Under the pieces are notes generated by a model. It ran no database searches. It was not told the DNA's origin and saw only the letters and a program-made list of their open reading frames with translations. A program made the translations under genes and the position numbers. From the NCBI GenBank assembly GCA_945910005.1, contig OX246738.1, forward strand, positions 19,601,458 through 19,665,457: DNA of 64,000 nucleotides, in the 5' to 3' direction. Each line of letters opens with the position of its first letter. Position 1 is the stretch's first letter. This stretch comes from Isoperla grammatica (Eukaryota; Arthropoda; Insecta; Plecoptera; Perlodidae). Shown here in pieces: positions 32,776 through 46,434 of the stretch.

Positions 32776-33285
32776 CGCATAGCAAAAAAATAACATTCTT
32801 TCCGATGCTTTCGTCGCGGATATTTAAGTCCCGATCAACCACCGGGTGTGTAATTCTGATGCCTGCATCTGGTTCTTGTTGGCCCATCCTCACTAGCTGT
32901 GACTAATTTTCCATATAAGCTTTGCTTGATTAATTAATTATGATGAATTAATTGATTAACAATTGAATGTGATAAATTGATTCATGAATGGTCATCAAGA
33001 ATCTACGTCTCTGTGAAAAATTTCGGTGTGATTGGACATTAGGAAGTGGGTGAAATACCGATTCCCATATAAAACTTTGATTAATTAACTATGATGAATT
33101 AATGGATTAATTAGTGAATCTGTTAATTGATTCATCTATTGTCATAAAGAATACGTGCGTGTGAAAATTTCCGCTCGATTGGACATTGAGGAGTGGGTGA
33201 AATATAGATTATAAGATTCCGTCCAGGCAGACAAACACATGAAGCTCATACAAGCAAGGGTTGTAATAATAAAAAAATGGAAATG
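32776..33285 (+). repeat. dispersed repeat with about 148-bp internal tandem units, copy 1
   Basis: It shares with 59030-59815 the start CCGATGCTTTCGTC, the block CCCATCCTCACTAGCTGTGA and internal units containing GTGGGTGAAATA (at 33047 and near 33194, period about 148). It also shares the end CAGACAAACACATGAAGCTC, then TTGTAATAATAAAAAAATGG. About 1.8 units are present. The A-rich end suggests a retrotransposon 3' end, which is inference. Confidence 0.75.
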
Positions 33286-33289
33286 AAAC

Positions 33290-36200
33290 ATTAAATATAA
33301 CGTAACTTTTTTGTGACGATATCAAATATAATTTTAGACTCGAGCCCAAATCAGCTGCATAATCTGGACTCGTGTATCAGCTGTTGTAGACAATAATAAT
33401 ATTATAATTATTAGATACACTATAATCGCTGATATTAGCAAAACTGGATTGGCCTTAAAAATTGAATATTTATAATCACGCATTTAAATTCGATAATGTA
33501 AACTCTGCACGGCGTAATGAAAAATATTATCTGAGGTGTAGGTTTTTGTACTGAAATAACACGTTTTCCCAAAGTTGTGTGGTGCATTGGGTACGAGTTG
33601 TCATCGTCTAAGAGGGTGTATTTATGGCGAGTGCTCGTGCAAGAAGATCGGAATGTGCACCTGCTGTCGCCTGAAAACAACCACGGCAACACTGTAGCCG
33701 GTTGGAAGTCGCGTCAGTTGTGCGCCCGAGCAGAAGAGGTCGGCTCACACCGGTGCAAACATTTCCCACTAGGAGGCAGTTAATTCGCTCTTAGGCGACG
33801 CTAGCGCGGCAATGCGGTCCATTGCAGTACTACAGCTCAGTACGAATAAAACCGCGAACGATATTTAACATGGGCGTTATCTATCTGCCTACAATCCCTT
33901 ATCTGCCCAAAGACATTCACTTTCTCCACTTCTGATTTACTACCCTGTTCGAGGACACAATAGTTTTCTTCGGCATCGTCAAGTCGCTATCTTTGTCTCG
34001 AAAGTTCTTACTTACTCACAGGTGAATGAAAAAACCATCTCCAATCATCCGTTTTATGGTTGAGCCATTTCCCGCTGATGGCGCGGAGGTGTAAAAGCCT
34101 CTGTTTACAGTAAACGCTCTGTGTTCTTCTTCCTCTTCTTCTAAAGCGATCGGTGTCTGGGGAACAGTTAAGTCGCAGAAGAGCCGAGTTCAATCCAATC
34201 ACAATCAAATATTCATCTGCTGTTTGTTTTGCCTGAGTATAGATAGACGTCGTCGGCATTCCCTTCTCGCAGGCATGATTTATGAATGTGCTTCACACGA
34301 CTCTATCTCATCACCCCACCCCCCCCCCCCCCCCGCGACAAATATCTTTTCATCTGCCAAAATGGTTGCGTGCCCTTATTTGTCATACATCGCCACAATG
34401 ACAAATTAACTGTATCTACTTCAGCTTAACATAATTGAAATGAGCGAACATGTGAGTGCCCCGGTTTGCTATGTGTGGGTTCATCCCATAATTCGCGCAT
34501 CACCCACTTATCATCTACATATACAGCAATTATATTATGTATGTGACACGTCCCTGTTTCTAAAGTGATTTGTTTATCCCACATTTTACCACTATGAACC
34601 AATCAGAACGGGTAATTTAAAATCTGTTTTATAAGTACATTATAAAATTGATAACACCCCCAATCTAGTTTGTATTATTGTATTTATGTTTATCATGTTG
34701 AAGATTAACTAAAATTATGCAAATGGATACCGAGATATTTTTAAATTTTGTCCTCACATATTTATGGCGTGGTTGTCAGTTTATGCAAAGCTACGTATCA
34801 CTTCCAATACTGTGCTGAGAGTATGTTGTGAGCCCTATAACAACACCCGTGCATTTCTAATCAAAACTATAACGAGAAATCTGCTTGTGACATACGTGGA
34901 CCATCATTGACCACAGCTTGATAGCGAATGCAACAGATGCTGATCCGATCCTCCGGCTATGGGATGCAATTGATTGCATGGGGCATATCTATACCACATT
35001 ATTTCAACAAAGCTTCCCAATTGGCTAAACCGTTTAAACTGTACCAACCAGCTGACAAAACAGCGGTTTTTACACCATTACGAGAAATGTTTGTGAAGCC
35101 AATCTGTAATCGGAATAGCTATTTGAATTAATAGAAATTTGATATAATAGTAACTGATTTTTCTAATTCTTTTATTTTGCTGTAGTTATGTGTGATTGGT
35201 GGTAAATTATATGTGCATATGGTGCACATATGGTATATTATGGTTCTTGAAATTAATTAATACAATTGTTTTAGGCCTATAATATACGATATAGAGATTG
35301 GAATGCAATTTTAATGCAATACTAAAGTAACTAAAGTACATTTTATGGTGCATACAAAAAATTATGTATATGATAAAATGTAATTATGTATATGTACAAA
35401 TTGTGTTCAATGTAATTGTGGAAGACGAAATTTTTTAAAATTATCCATTTTAATTTGTTGGTACAGTAATAAGCGAGATAATTTTTTATTTTTTATATGA
35501 TCAAAAACATAATATGCGTGTGTTGTAACAAGTAGACCTATAACAACTTCATAATGACACATTCCTATCCAAAAATTGTTTTCTCTCCTGTTCGTCCTAC
35601 CACTACTGTGCATGAGAGTCGTCTGCTCCCATCAAACTCAAGACCTATGATTAATTACCTGGTAGCTACCGGCAAGGTTGATACGATCGCTTTCGTGGAC
35701 ACAACATTGGAAATATGTCAACTTGAAAACAACCCTACCAAAAAAAAAAAAAAAACTAAAAATTTAGAAAAAATGTAATTTTTTTATGGGTTTACGCCAC
35801 ATCAGGTTATTGTACGTATTTCTCTTATTATATTTTATGTTCTGCTATTTCCTTGGCTATACTAAAACGACCAGTGAAACATTTACAATGCATTTAAAAT
35901 GTAAATGAAGTAACGTAGACTATTGTTTGTGTCTTGTATAAAAAAAACTATTACCGTAAAATAACCCAAACATCCCAAAATATTGTATTCCATATAGTAT
36001 GCCATTGAATAAAAAAAAATGATGCGAGTCGGTTACTTTGGCTTCAGGTAAATACATCTACCAATATGTTGTTTCTACGATTCCATCGCTTGAAAACAGC
36101 TGGCAAGCTGGGACTAGATTTCAAGACTATTAAACAGAAAGAAGAAGAGATGGCTTATTGCGATACGTAATCTGAAAACTAAACCCAAAGACGTAATTGA

Positions 36201-36890
36201 CAATTAATACTACCTATAACTAGGAAAACGCTACGCGTTGATAAGCGAGCGCGTCCATATCTACGAACGTTCTGGCGAAAAGGTCTCAAAGCTAATAACA
36301 ACAACAATTAACAACAATTCAAGAATGCACATTGCAAACATTTTTCTAATTTTCATAGCTATTATACTTCCCGATATTGTTGAATGCAGTGCAATGTGCG
36401 TTGCTAAGAATTTTCGTTGTCATTCTGTCTAGTGTTTTCGCCGCGGTCAGCCACCGTTACTAACAGCATTTGAAATGTAATTTCTGCCCCTAATACGTAT
36501 CAGATCGCGTTTAAATTAGTATATTCGTGACCGGACAAAAATTTACTATAATATAGCCACCTCACATTTTGTCGTTACTGTGTTTCCGAAAAATATTTTC
36601 GAGTAACCTTTGTGTAACTTTTCCAATATTTATCAGATCACCCTAAAATGAACATATTCATGACCGGCAAAATTAGTAAAAAAAATATGGCTATATCACA
36701 TTTTGCCGCCATTTTTTTTCAGAATTTTTTTTTTCAGTAACTATGGTGTAACTTTGTAACTTTTCCAACGATTTTGCCTAAAAACTACACACCTTCAATA
36801 CACATTGAGGCTTGTGGATGGTCAAAATTTCAAGTTGATCGGAATTACCGAAATAGTTGGGAAGGAATGTCCGAGAGCTGGAGACTCAAA
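33290..36890. other. intergenic, no gene recognised
   Basis: Includes a mildly GC-rich patch at 33560-33850, a C-run at 34318-34334 and a small open frame at 36325-36432 listed separately. No recognisable domain. Confidence 0.55.
36325..36432 (+). CDS. small open frame with signal-peptide-like start (doubtful)
   Basis: A 35-codon frame begins with a Met and a hydrophobic stretch (IANIFLIFIAIILP), followed by a short cysteine-containing tail (Cys at residues 20, 24 and 31), then TAG. It could be the first exon of a secreted peptide or chance. No splice donor, promoter or homologue supports it, and the surrounding DNA is repeat-rich. Confidence 0.12.
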   Translation: MHIANIFLIFIAIILPDIVECSAMCVAKNFRCHSV

Positions 36891-36894
36891 GACT

Positions 36895-37065
36895 CAAACC
36901 CAGCATTCGCCTTTACGATGAGGAAAACCTCTGAAAAAATCCCAGCATTCGCCTTTACGACTAAGGAAAACCTCTGAAAAACCATCAGTCAGATTTGTCG
37001 GTGACCGGAATCGAGTCGCGCGTGTTACCGCTGAGCCACCTCTATCGACGTGCGTTGGCATACAG
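36895..37065 (-). repeat. tRNA-derived SINE (GGCGAATGCTGGG group), copy 1
   Basis: On the minus strand, the A-box-like GGTGGCTCAGCGG and B-box-like GACTCGATTCC (from about 37045 down to 37005) are followed by the body TTTTTCAGAGGTTTTCCTTA, GTCGTAAAGGCGAATGCTGG. The body block is duplicated with a 42-bp period (36901 and 36943). Similar bodies are common in arthropod SINEs, by recollection. Confidence 0.72.
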
Positions 37066-37384
37066 GTAAACGAATCTGCATTAATAATAATTATAATTTA
37101 ATAGAAAAACCTTTTAAAGGGTTATGGTGCACGACAGTTTTACTTGATGTGCCCTTCTTCATGTGTGTGTCATTCATACAGATTAGATACAGATTAGATT
37201 ATTATTATTTATTTATCCAAAGCAGATATTTCTAGGTATGATACAGAACCACAATGGATATATTATATAATAAGATACAATACAGACAACATTATATAAC
37301 AAACACACACATCAGTGTAAACATAAAATTAAAAATTAAAAATATATTATGTGAGGTGTATTGATAGTTTGAAAAAATTGCCCG

Positions 37385-37540
37385 AAAGCTGATCTGTTAA
37401 TAAGACTCAATTCCAGTATTCCCATTTACTACGACTGAGGTAAACCTCAGAAAAACTTTCAGTGAGGATTACCGGTGGCCGGAATCGAACCTGCAACCTC
37501 CCTAGTCTGACCGCCGAGCTACCTCTATTGGCATAGAGGA
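37385..37540 (-). repeat. tRNA-derived SINE (GGCGAATGCTGGG group), copy 2
   Basis: The minus strand reads GAGGTAGCTCGGCGGTCAGA (A box), GCAGGTTCGATTCCGGCCAC (B box), then TTTTTCTGAGGTTTACCTCA and GTCGTAGTAAATGGGAATAC. The order matches copy 1 at 36895-37065. Confidence 0.72.
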
Positions 37541-37763
37541 GTACGAGTCTGCACGATCTGAATGCATCTGCTTCTTTCTCTAGGTCAAGGGCGCAGCGCG
37601 GAGACCCTGACGGAGAAAGTAGGCGCCGTAACTTCCGTCATCTCAACAGTTGGGCTCTGGGTCTTGATGTAACAACTGACTGGATGATTGCTCTCGCTGG
37701 CTGCATGGGTAGCTTCAACCTGGAGGCTTATTTCTCAGACGCGCGCGTTGAATGACACGTGTG

Positions 37764-38426
<663 letters not shown>

Positions 38427-38429
38427 ATG

Positions 38430-41210
38430 CATGTACTTTTATTTGTTTTATTGTTGTGTTGTGTATAAAGTCACAACAAGGTTATCATTGCTATCGCCAT
38501 ACTCTCATACATTGTTAGATATATATACTTGTCTAGGAACAACCTTACAATGCGATCGTCATAGATGAGTGGTCGGTATTTGAAATTGGGGTTCGCTGGT
38601 TGGCCGCGGTCCAGTCTAATGACGAGAGTATCTGTCATGATGTTTCGGGACACAGCTTAGCCAGCAAGGAATATACCCTCAACATTGTAACCACAACAAA
38701 TCGACGATGTTCATGTTAGCTCAAGAATGTTAAAACTAAAAGAAATGGTGTGAATTATATAGTTGAAAGTTAAAACTACATAATACTGACAGTTATTATT
38801 TCACAGGTATAAGTAAATCAAGGTTAGAACAAATGTTTTTTTCTCTTACCATTCTCATGCACTTTATTATTTTTAGAATTTATGAGTCAATAAAGGCAGC
38901 ACGCTTGATGAGGCAAGGATCAGTAACCATACCGGATACAAAAAATAGTGCAGAGGAGTTGTAAATTTGTAATAAGTATAAAATGACCTGGAAATATCAT
39001 AAATGTACCTTTTCATTAGTGAAAATTATATTTCATTTCATTTTCAATAATGAATATTTGGTTAGATTTTTACTCTGCTTCAACATAATATTATAGTCAA
39101 CATTTTATGGAGGCGAATTGCTTATTTCAAAATAGCATAGGCCTATAACAACAATAACAATAATAATAATAATAATGTGTACGTGATTGGCGTTTGTTGT
39201 TGGATGTAATTCTCGCTTTTTTTACGAGAAGTGTATATTTGTTGTATTGATAGTTATGATGATTGAAAATATTAAATATAACTTATATAAGTGAACGTCA
39301 TCAATGTTCGTCTTTTGATGATCAGGTGAGCGGTTCAGAATTACATCTCTTCATGCTTATAAGTTATGCAAAATTTTATCAAGGTCTTCTTCATTTCTGC
39401 GGCAACGTCCTTGGTAGGTATGAGAAGTTTTCAAATATGGTAAAAACAAAAAAAGCAAAAATGACAGGATTACGTAATGTTGCGAGTTATTTCAGGTGAT
39501 TGGGTCTGCTAGGATGGTGATGTAAGTTGGAGATGAACATGTTTACTAATTGCCGACAGTTCACTGTTTATAACCTCAGTGGTTGGTTCAATTCAATACA
39601 TCTCTCAAGTGTCAAATTAGTACTCTGCAGAAGAATTTCTTATCTACTAAGTACGCATTAGAACGATGAGTAGATGAAGGTTAAAGGCAATAGCTATAGC
39701 ACAATATTCAATATTGTGTACTACATTTTATTTGTTCAGTAACAACTACGAGCTACCTTACTAAGTGTTACTACCCTTGGTTGAAGAAGAACAATAATAA
39801 CAGATACTAGTAGAAAATAAGTTTTATAAATAGATTTGTCAACGCTTTAAATGAAGCGATAGGGAAAACAAGAAAAACCATAAACGCGGACACAGACCAA
39901 AGTAAATAACCAGACTGGCTTATAGATCACAATTTAATTAAATAAACATGATTCAAAAGCGTTAGAACTACGATCGAAGAGTTTAAAGAAATGTGACAGT
40001 GTTGCAAAATCGTCAATTCAAACAACGCAAGCTTCTTGAATATCCTACTCGAATCTTGATTTTGCAATTAGCGTGTTTCTTTATTGGGTTGTTCAAAGGG
40101 TAAGTGGAAAGAAAAAAGTCAGGTCATTGGATTTAAATGTAAATTGTTATGGCATCGTATCGTTTTCCTTATTGCCTTGAAATAGACCTCGTCCAAGATT
40201 ATCGGTGGCGGGATTTGAAGCCACAACCTTCCGATGAGTTCCCGCGAGCTACTCTGTTTGATCAACACGTGTCCAGTACGGATCGGTTACCGGGCTGGTC
40301 CTAGGACCTCCGAGCTTCTCCCAGAGCTTCACCCAGCCTGACATTCGTATCAGTTTTCAGTGGGGGACATTTATGTACTGCTTCGTTGCTATATGGCTCT
40401 AAAGTCACTGTTGCATCATTTCCCTGACATGCCGCCACTGGTGAGCATACAAGCACAGCTATATTTTATGTGTGCGGCTATACTTTGCATTATTACTTTT
40501 AAACATCTTTATTTATTCATCCCATTATCATTTACTTATAACTAAGTTATTTGATTTACTTTGCAATGCACATAATAATAATTGAGTATACAACGGAGGT
40601 TAAAATATCAGCTTTTACACGACGTGGGTTCAATTGAATTCTGATTCCAGAATTGATTGATACATTATTTAGATTTGCTTTGAGGGATGACTGGGTGGAC
40701 GGTTTCACAGACATACTGATACTCTATACGTTGCGTATAAAGATTCTGAGATGATGCAATAATATTATTACTAACTCGTTATTTGAAGTGATTTGTAATT
40801 CGTTGTCATAGCTATTTAATTAGTTAATTACTTTTTAATTAGTACTTATTAATTGTTGATTTCATTGTATGTTCAATACTTGGTTACTCTTAGAATATAG
40901 TTAGTCGCAAGATGATATCCATGTCTCTATTAATTTGTGATCCCACTTTCATTAAAATCGTCACGTAGAAATTCAGCAATGGCACTATATAGATCAATCT
41001 GAACAACGTAATATTTATTTAAAATGCGTTATTTTTTCTACCGCCTCATGGGAACTGATTTTCAATTTAGAGATCGTTAATTCATTCTTGTACATCATTC
41101 CACGTGAAGTTCGCGGGGCGCAATACATAACTTTTGGAATGGTCTGTTATACCTTAGCCGCAAACCAAAAGATAATCGAGGCAATGATTTACGAAGATGA
41201 GAAACCCCCA
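38430..41210. other. intergenic, no gene recognised
   Basis: AT-rich. A minus-strand SINE-head-like segment lies at about 40175-40260 (GTAGCTCGCGGGAAC, then GGCTTCAAATCCCGCCACCG). Nothing else is supported. Confidence 0.55.
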
Positions 41211-41420
41211 TGCCCACAACGGGATTCGAACCTTAATGCACTAGCCACGGGTTATCAGGGCAGCGTGTATCGATCCCTTGTGACAACCCTTTGTTATCAA
41301 CGAGCCATGAGTTGGGTACTACGGGAGTGAGGGATTGAGTTTTCTAGTATAGACTAAAAAATCGTCTCCGCTGGGGATTGAATCCCGGCCCTCAATCTCT
41401 ACGGGTGGTTGCTCGCCGTG
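41211..41420 (-). repeat. tRNA-like B-box fragments
   Basis: Minus-strand GGTTCGAATCC at about 41222-41232 and GGGATTCAATCCC near 41368-41381. Both sit in SINE-head-like context with no complete element. Confidence 0.35.
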
Positions 41421-42624
41421 AAATATTATTTCCCGTTGTATTGGGAACCGGCGGAGTTTTCTATCGTTCTCGTGCACTTTAGTAACTTTTGATGGCCGCA
41501 AAAATACCGTCAATATCTGTCCGACTTTTGAGTGTTTGCAGCGTAGGCAAAAACCAGACAGAACATGACTAGACGTTTGACTGGAATGGCTTCTCCAATC
41601 AATCAATCACATCAACATAGCTAAGAGCCTTCACAAGAACATCCTCAATCTTGTATTGTATATTATCTTTCAAAATAAACATAAATAATTATCAATTTCA
41701 AAGCTACGCTTTTTGAAGAGTGCACTGCCGAAAGGTATATGACTGTTATACCATGGCACTAATTAATAAGATTGAGTAGGGTCCATATTAAATTTATCGT
41801 TCGTATAGAAACAGATGAGTACCTGTGCCTTGTTTGTTATCAAAGTGAGAAAACGGAGTTTTTGGATACGTTTTTGGATACTTCGTTTTGGATACCTCCT
41901 GAACTGACCTCCTGTTGCATGAGATGAGATGCCACGAGCTAGGATCAGGAAAACCTGTGATGTCACCTCGGATGCCACTTCTGATATCTATAGGTCTGAT
42001 ATGTATGTCTGATATTGCTATTAGCTTAAAACATCGATAATGAATCCAACATCCATGGGTGCTTGTGATGATACTGATGATCGTGATGATAATGATGAAG
42101 TTTGATGATATTGTGGATTTGAGCGTTCAATCACAACTACTCTTTATGATGAAATATTTGTATATTATTAAGAAGAAAATACATAAAACGTAAATGCTTT
42201 TAGCGTGTAGATGTCTTCCACTGACTTTAATGTGCCCAGGCTCGCAAGTGTTTCTAAATACTAATTAAACGAGTCATCTCCTGCCTCGTTTCTTAAACAT
42301 CATTCACTGGTTCAAGTTGGACATTGTTGAAACACTATTATGCAAGTTGTTCTCTAGTTTGAAAACGTGTATTACGCGAAGATTAACAAATTAGGTAATA
42401 TAATAATTTATGAAGAGTTTTGCGTAAAAAAGAGAACATTTCAGGAGAAGGTGTTTAGTTTTTCTCGAAACCGCAAAGTCATCCTCCGAAGGCCACCGAA
42501 AGTGCTCGGCTGAAGAGGCCAGTTAAATAGCTGACGTTGTTGACGCAGTTCATATAACCAGAGGGAATTGATACAGAAAGCGAATAACCTTCATGATTAC
42601 TCAGTAGAAAGAAACATGGTATGC

Positions 42625-42760
42625 AATTTTTTATTCCAATGCAGAAGGTCCAGGGTTTGAGTCTCTGTTCAGACTGCATATTTAACTTCTGGACAATGAC
42701 TGTACTTATATTAACGTGACACTGGCAAATGTGTAAACGGAGCTTTTGAGCCATCATAGC
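42625..42760 (+). repeat. SINE head with start of body
   Basis: TTCCAATGCAGAAGGTCCAG plus GGTTTGAGTCT resembles the head at 57738-57770 (TTCCAATGCAGATGGGCCAG). It is followed about 100 bp later by AAACGGAGCTTTTGAGCCAT, similar to the body start at 58175. It is truncated at a small palindrome. Confidence 0.55.
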
Positions 42761-42796
42761 GTTGAGTGAGAAAATTTCTCACTCAACGATCATAGC
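42753..42796. other. short palindrome between 8-bp direct repeats
   Basis: CGTTGAGTGAGAAA and TTTCTCACTCAACG form 14-bp perfect arms around one base (42760-42788). ATCATAGC is repeated directly at 42753-42760 and 42789-42796. The arrangement looks like a minimal TIR-TIR remnant within a hAT-size target duplication. Confidence 0.7.
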
Positions 42797-42878
42797 AAAG
42801 AGTCACATACTAAATTTTATAATGTCATCCACTGAAAATTAACTCTAGGAGTGGGTATGGACAATAAAAACGGGGTTT

Positions 42879-43170
42879 TAATTAATTAATTAATTAATAA
42901 GGTTATGTTATATTTATTAATTAATTAATTAATTAATTAATCAATTAATTCATTAATTCATTAATTCATTCATTCGTTTATTCATTCATTCATTCAATCA
43001 TTCATTCATTCGTTAATTCGTTAATTCGTTAATTCGTTCATTCGTTCATTCGTTCATTCGTTCATTCATTCATTCATTCATTCATTCATTCATTCATTCA
43101 TTCATTCATTCATTCATTCATTCATTCATTTATTCAATTATTCATTTATTTATTTATTTATTTATTATTT
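42879..43170. repeat. compound (TTAA)/(ATTC)n microsatellite
   Basis: AATTAATT runs, then degenerate ATTC/GTTC/GTTA units, then about 17 clean ATTC units and a short TTTA block. The organisation parallels that at 37764-38426. Confidence 0.95.
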
Positions 43171-44171
43171 TATGTATTTTATATATTTTATATTATCTAG
43201 AGAGATATGTAAGCGAGTACTTTTCATAATTTCAAAACGTTGTTTTAGTTACTAAGTTACATATATTACATGTTTAATTATTCTATCTAGGCGTCGTGAA
43301 ATTTGTGTTGACATTGTAACTTGCTACTATTTACAATCATACCGTAAGTTTCCTGACAGGTGGACACCAGTTGTCGTGGCTGTAAAGCCAACAAAACCGT
43401 GAAATCGCGACGTCAAACAACGAGGCCATGTCGGTCCGGGTGTTCATCAACTCACTGGAAACTAAACGAAATGTGAAACTAGCTAAACCTACTTGATTGC
43501 TCCTTATGCTGTTCATCCTTATAAATATCCTAGTGTTAGGCCAATAGAAAGGAATGTTAAACGTTGTTCCACTATTCAATGCTGGGCATTCGAAGAACTG
43601 CACGAAAGTTCCAATCCACTTTATCAATTGCGGAACCCCCGATTTCTGCTTGGTAGTTAAAATTTCTTTAAATTTGTCAGTAACTAAACTATATGTAACC
43701 CCACAGAGAATTTAGTTTTCTTTGTTTTGAATGTTCCTATGTTTCAGTAAAATTTTTACATTTCTCGAATGTTCTTATTTAATTTATGTAATGTGTTATT
43801 GCAATAGTTGTTGCACAATTAAATAAGAACAATTTGAAAAACGGAAATATTTAAGAACGAGCACTAAATTCTCTAGGAAGTGGCATATTTTAGTTTGCTT
43901 TGTGAAAAATTTAAATTATTTTAATACAATCTTAATAGAGCGAAATCGGTCGGGGGTTTCTCAGAGTAGGTATAGACAAAGACTCAGTAATCCTTGGTAA
44001 AGATATCCAGCTAGTTACAGTCTTGTTGAAATTTGTGGAACAGTGTATCCACTACCATTGTCGAAGGATTACACGAATAATTCGTTCAAAGGGATTCTTA
44101 GCGGACAGAGCGATACAGACAGTCTCCGAATTGAACTAAAGCAAAAACAAAAACACTGTCCACACTTTTCA

Positions 44172-44312
44172 AAAGTACTGCCCAATAGGTCCCGGGTTCA
44201 AATCCCGATTCAGGCAGAAGTTTTTTAACTTCTTATATGGATTCAATTCCATCACTTCTTGTCTTAGGAATAAGTAAACGGTGACTTTGGAGCCGTCCTA
44301 GCAACGGAGCAC
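44172..44312 (+). repeat. SINE head with start of body
   Basis: The B box is CGGGTTCAAATCCCG at 44192. About 75 bp downstream, AAACGGTGACTTTGGAGCCG matches the body start of the 57700-58500 element (AAATGGTGACTTTGAGTCGT). Confidence 0.6.
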
Positions 44313-46295
44313 TCAATAAATTCAAAGTTGTTCTGAATCGGCCTTGTTGACTCTGGCATTGTCCGCAGGTATTCGCACTGACCAATCACTGATTCATATG
44401 TTTCGTATTTGAAATATCGATCTTTGATTGGTTATCGCTCACTCGTCGATGGTGTTCGAAGCCTACAGGGTTGGCTTAGTCACTTTAAATTAAAGTCCCC
44501 CACTGCAAATTAGTTTAGTTACTGAGTGGGTCGACTCTAAATGTGAATTTATTTATTTATTTTGTTTTATTTAGGTTTTGACGTATGTTTTCAGTTTAGT
44601 AAGTAGAAGTATAAATCCCAACAGTGCATTCTTGAACGGAGCTGAGGCAATCAAGAGCGTTATTGTCACTTGAGGAGTACACACGTGAGATGTGAGCGCG
44701 TTCAGGAAGGGTAGAAAGAAAACTCCGTCGCTCCTGGAAATTGAACCCAATATTGTTGAGTAATTGTTTCCAAGCGTGATATAGGTATACTATTCAACAA
44801 ACTTCCTTCATGAATGTGTGTTGGAGACTCACATTCTCAAGTGTGTATTTATGTTACGAACTCAAGAAGTCAAGTGCACTAACACAACAGACCTATCGGA
44901 AAGTTAACTATAATCTTCCAATTTGTCTTCAAATTCTTGGAAATGCCGTTTTTCTTCTTGGTTCCAAAAACTTGAAAAAAAAAACTCTCGTAGGATTTCA
45001 CATCCGTTGACGACTTCGTATCGTATCTCTCGGGCAGTGAGGACGCGTCGGTATTGTTCAGATTTCAACGCCGTTTCGATGCCCGCATCGTTGCCTTCCT
45101 CTGGGATGTGCGACAGAGATCTGTGTACCCACATGTCGCTGTACATCCTTAGAGACCCAGCATCATGAACCTACTTCGTTGTATCTCAATATGATAGTTT
45201 TGTAGTGTCAAAGCTAGTCTAAACAGCGCGTCGCGAACCATAGGAGTAGAATTGAACCCTAATCTGAGTCCAAAACCCGAACCCTATTATTCCCTAAATT
45301 GTGTTAGCGCAAAACTAAACATGAACCCGATACGCACCTTTTGAAAACCCGAACCCGCATTTGTACGATTTCATATTCAGATTTTAGTTCGTTAGACACA
45401 ATTTAAATTAAAGTGTGATTTTAAAGATTTGTATCGGTGAGATAGAAAATACTCGGATCGACATCAACTGACAACAACTCGCTAGATACTTCGTACAACC
45501 ATATATTTTCACCATGTTCTTGTTGAGTGAGAGTGACGTTGACCCTACAACTAGGCGCCAAGTCCCGTTACAGCAGAATATACCTAAGTGCGTACTGAGA
45601 ACTGCTAGTACAATTTATTTATTTATTTAATGCCTATCCTATTCAATGCAAACATTAATAAAGATACGGGAGTGCTTTAAACCTGAACACGGAGAGTTGC
45701 AATTAACAGAAGGATGGGAAAATATTCTGAAAGTAGTTTGGATCTATGAAGAGAACATAAATTATCGTCATAATAAATATCAATTACATTGTTAATTAAT
45801 AATAACACAGTCATAATTTTGAGGCCGATTTAAAATTTGTTTTAAATCAAAAGTTTTTTTTAATATTCGAATAACCCAAACTAAAACCGTACTTGTAGTT
45901 TTCATTAAACCCGAACCCTAACCCGATAGACACATGAACATGAACTCAGGACAAAAAACATTTTGTAAACCTATTTGTAGTAGATTGAGATTATTCTCTG
46001 TATCTAGCATGTATATTTTAAATCATCTTTTAAATCACTTTCCCTAACAATTTTACATTCAATGACGAGGTTCATTTGCACAACACAATACACGAAGACC
46101 GAAAGATGTGAATACACTAGTCCAAATATTAGATGGGAAAGATTTTACAATAACATTCCATCTGATTGACTCGTTTTATCGGTTTAAATCAAATCTTACT
46201 TAAATTTAATACATTTTTGATTTTTTGGACTGATAATCTTGTTTTATAAAATGAGTTAATGTAATGTGTGTTTATGTAACGAAATCAGTTGTACG
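44313..46295. other. intergenic, no gene recognised
   Basis: AT-rich. Minus-strand CCCGAACCC-type words near 45240-45370 and 45900-45930 (AACCCGAACCC, AACCCTAACCCGA) echo the CCCGACCCGA words of the outer hAT-like element at 9106-11783, without termini. No gene. Confidence 0.45.
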
Positions 46296-46299
46296 CACA

Positions 46300-46434
46300 A
46301 TGTACATGAATGCATAAAACAATTGTATCGCGTTCAACTCCCGGTTGTAAACGCATTACAATAGCGATGTACATGAATGCATACAACAATTGTATCGCGG
46401 TCAACTCCCGGTTGTAAACGCATTACAATAGCGT
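46300..46434 (+). repeat. tandem duplication, 67-bp unit
   Basis: ATGTACATGAATGCATAMAA, then CAATTGTATCGCG, TCAACTCCCGGTTGTAAACG and CATTACAATAGCG occur twice in a row with only a few differences. Confidence 0.93.

Noticed and set aside
45240..45930. Telomere-like AACCCTAACCC words
   Set aside because: Only isolated degenerate occurrences; they better resemble the CCCGA words of the hAT-like element.
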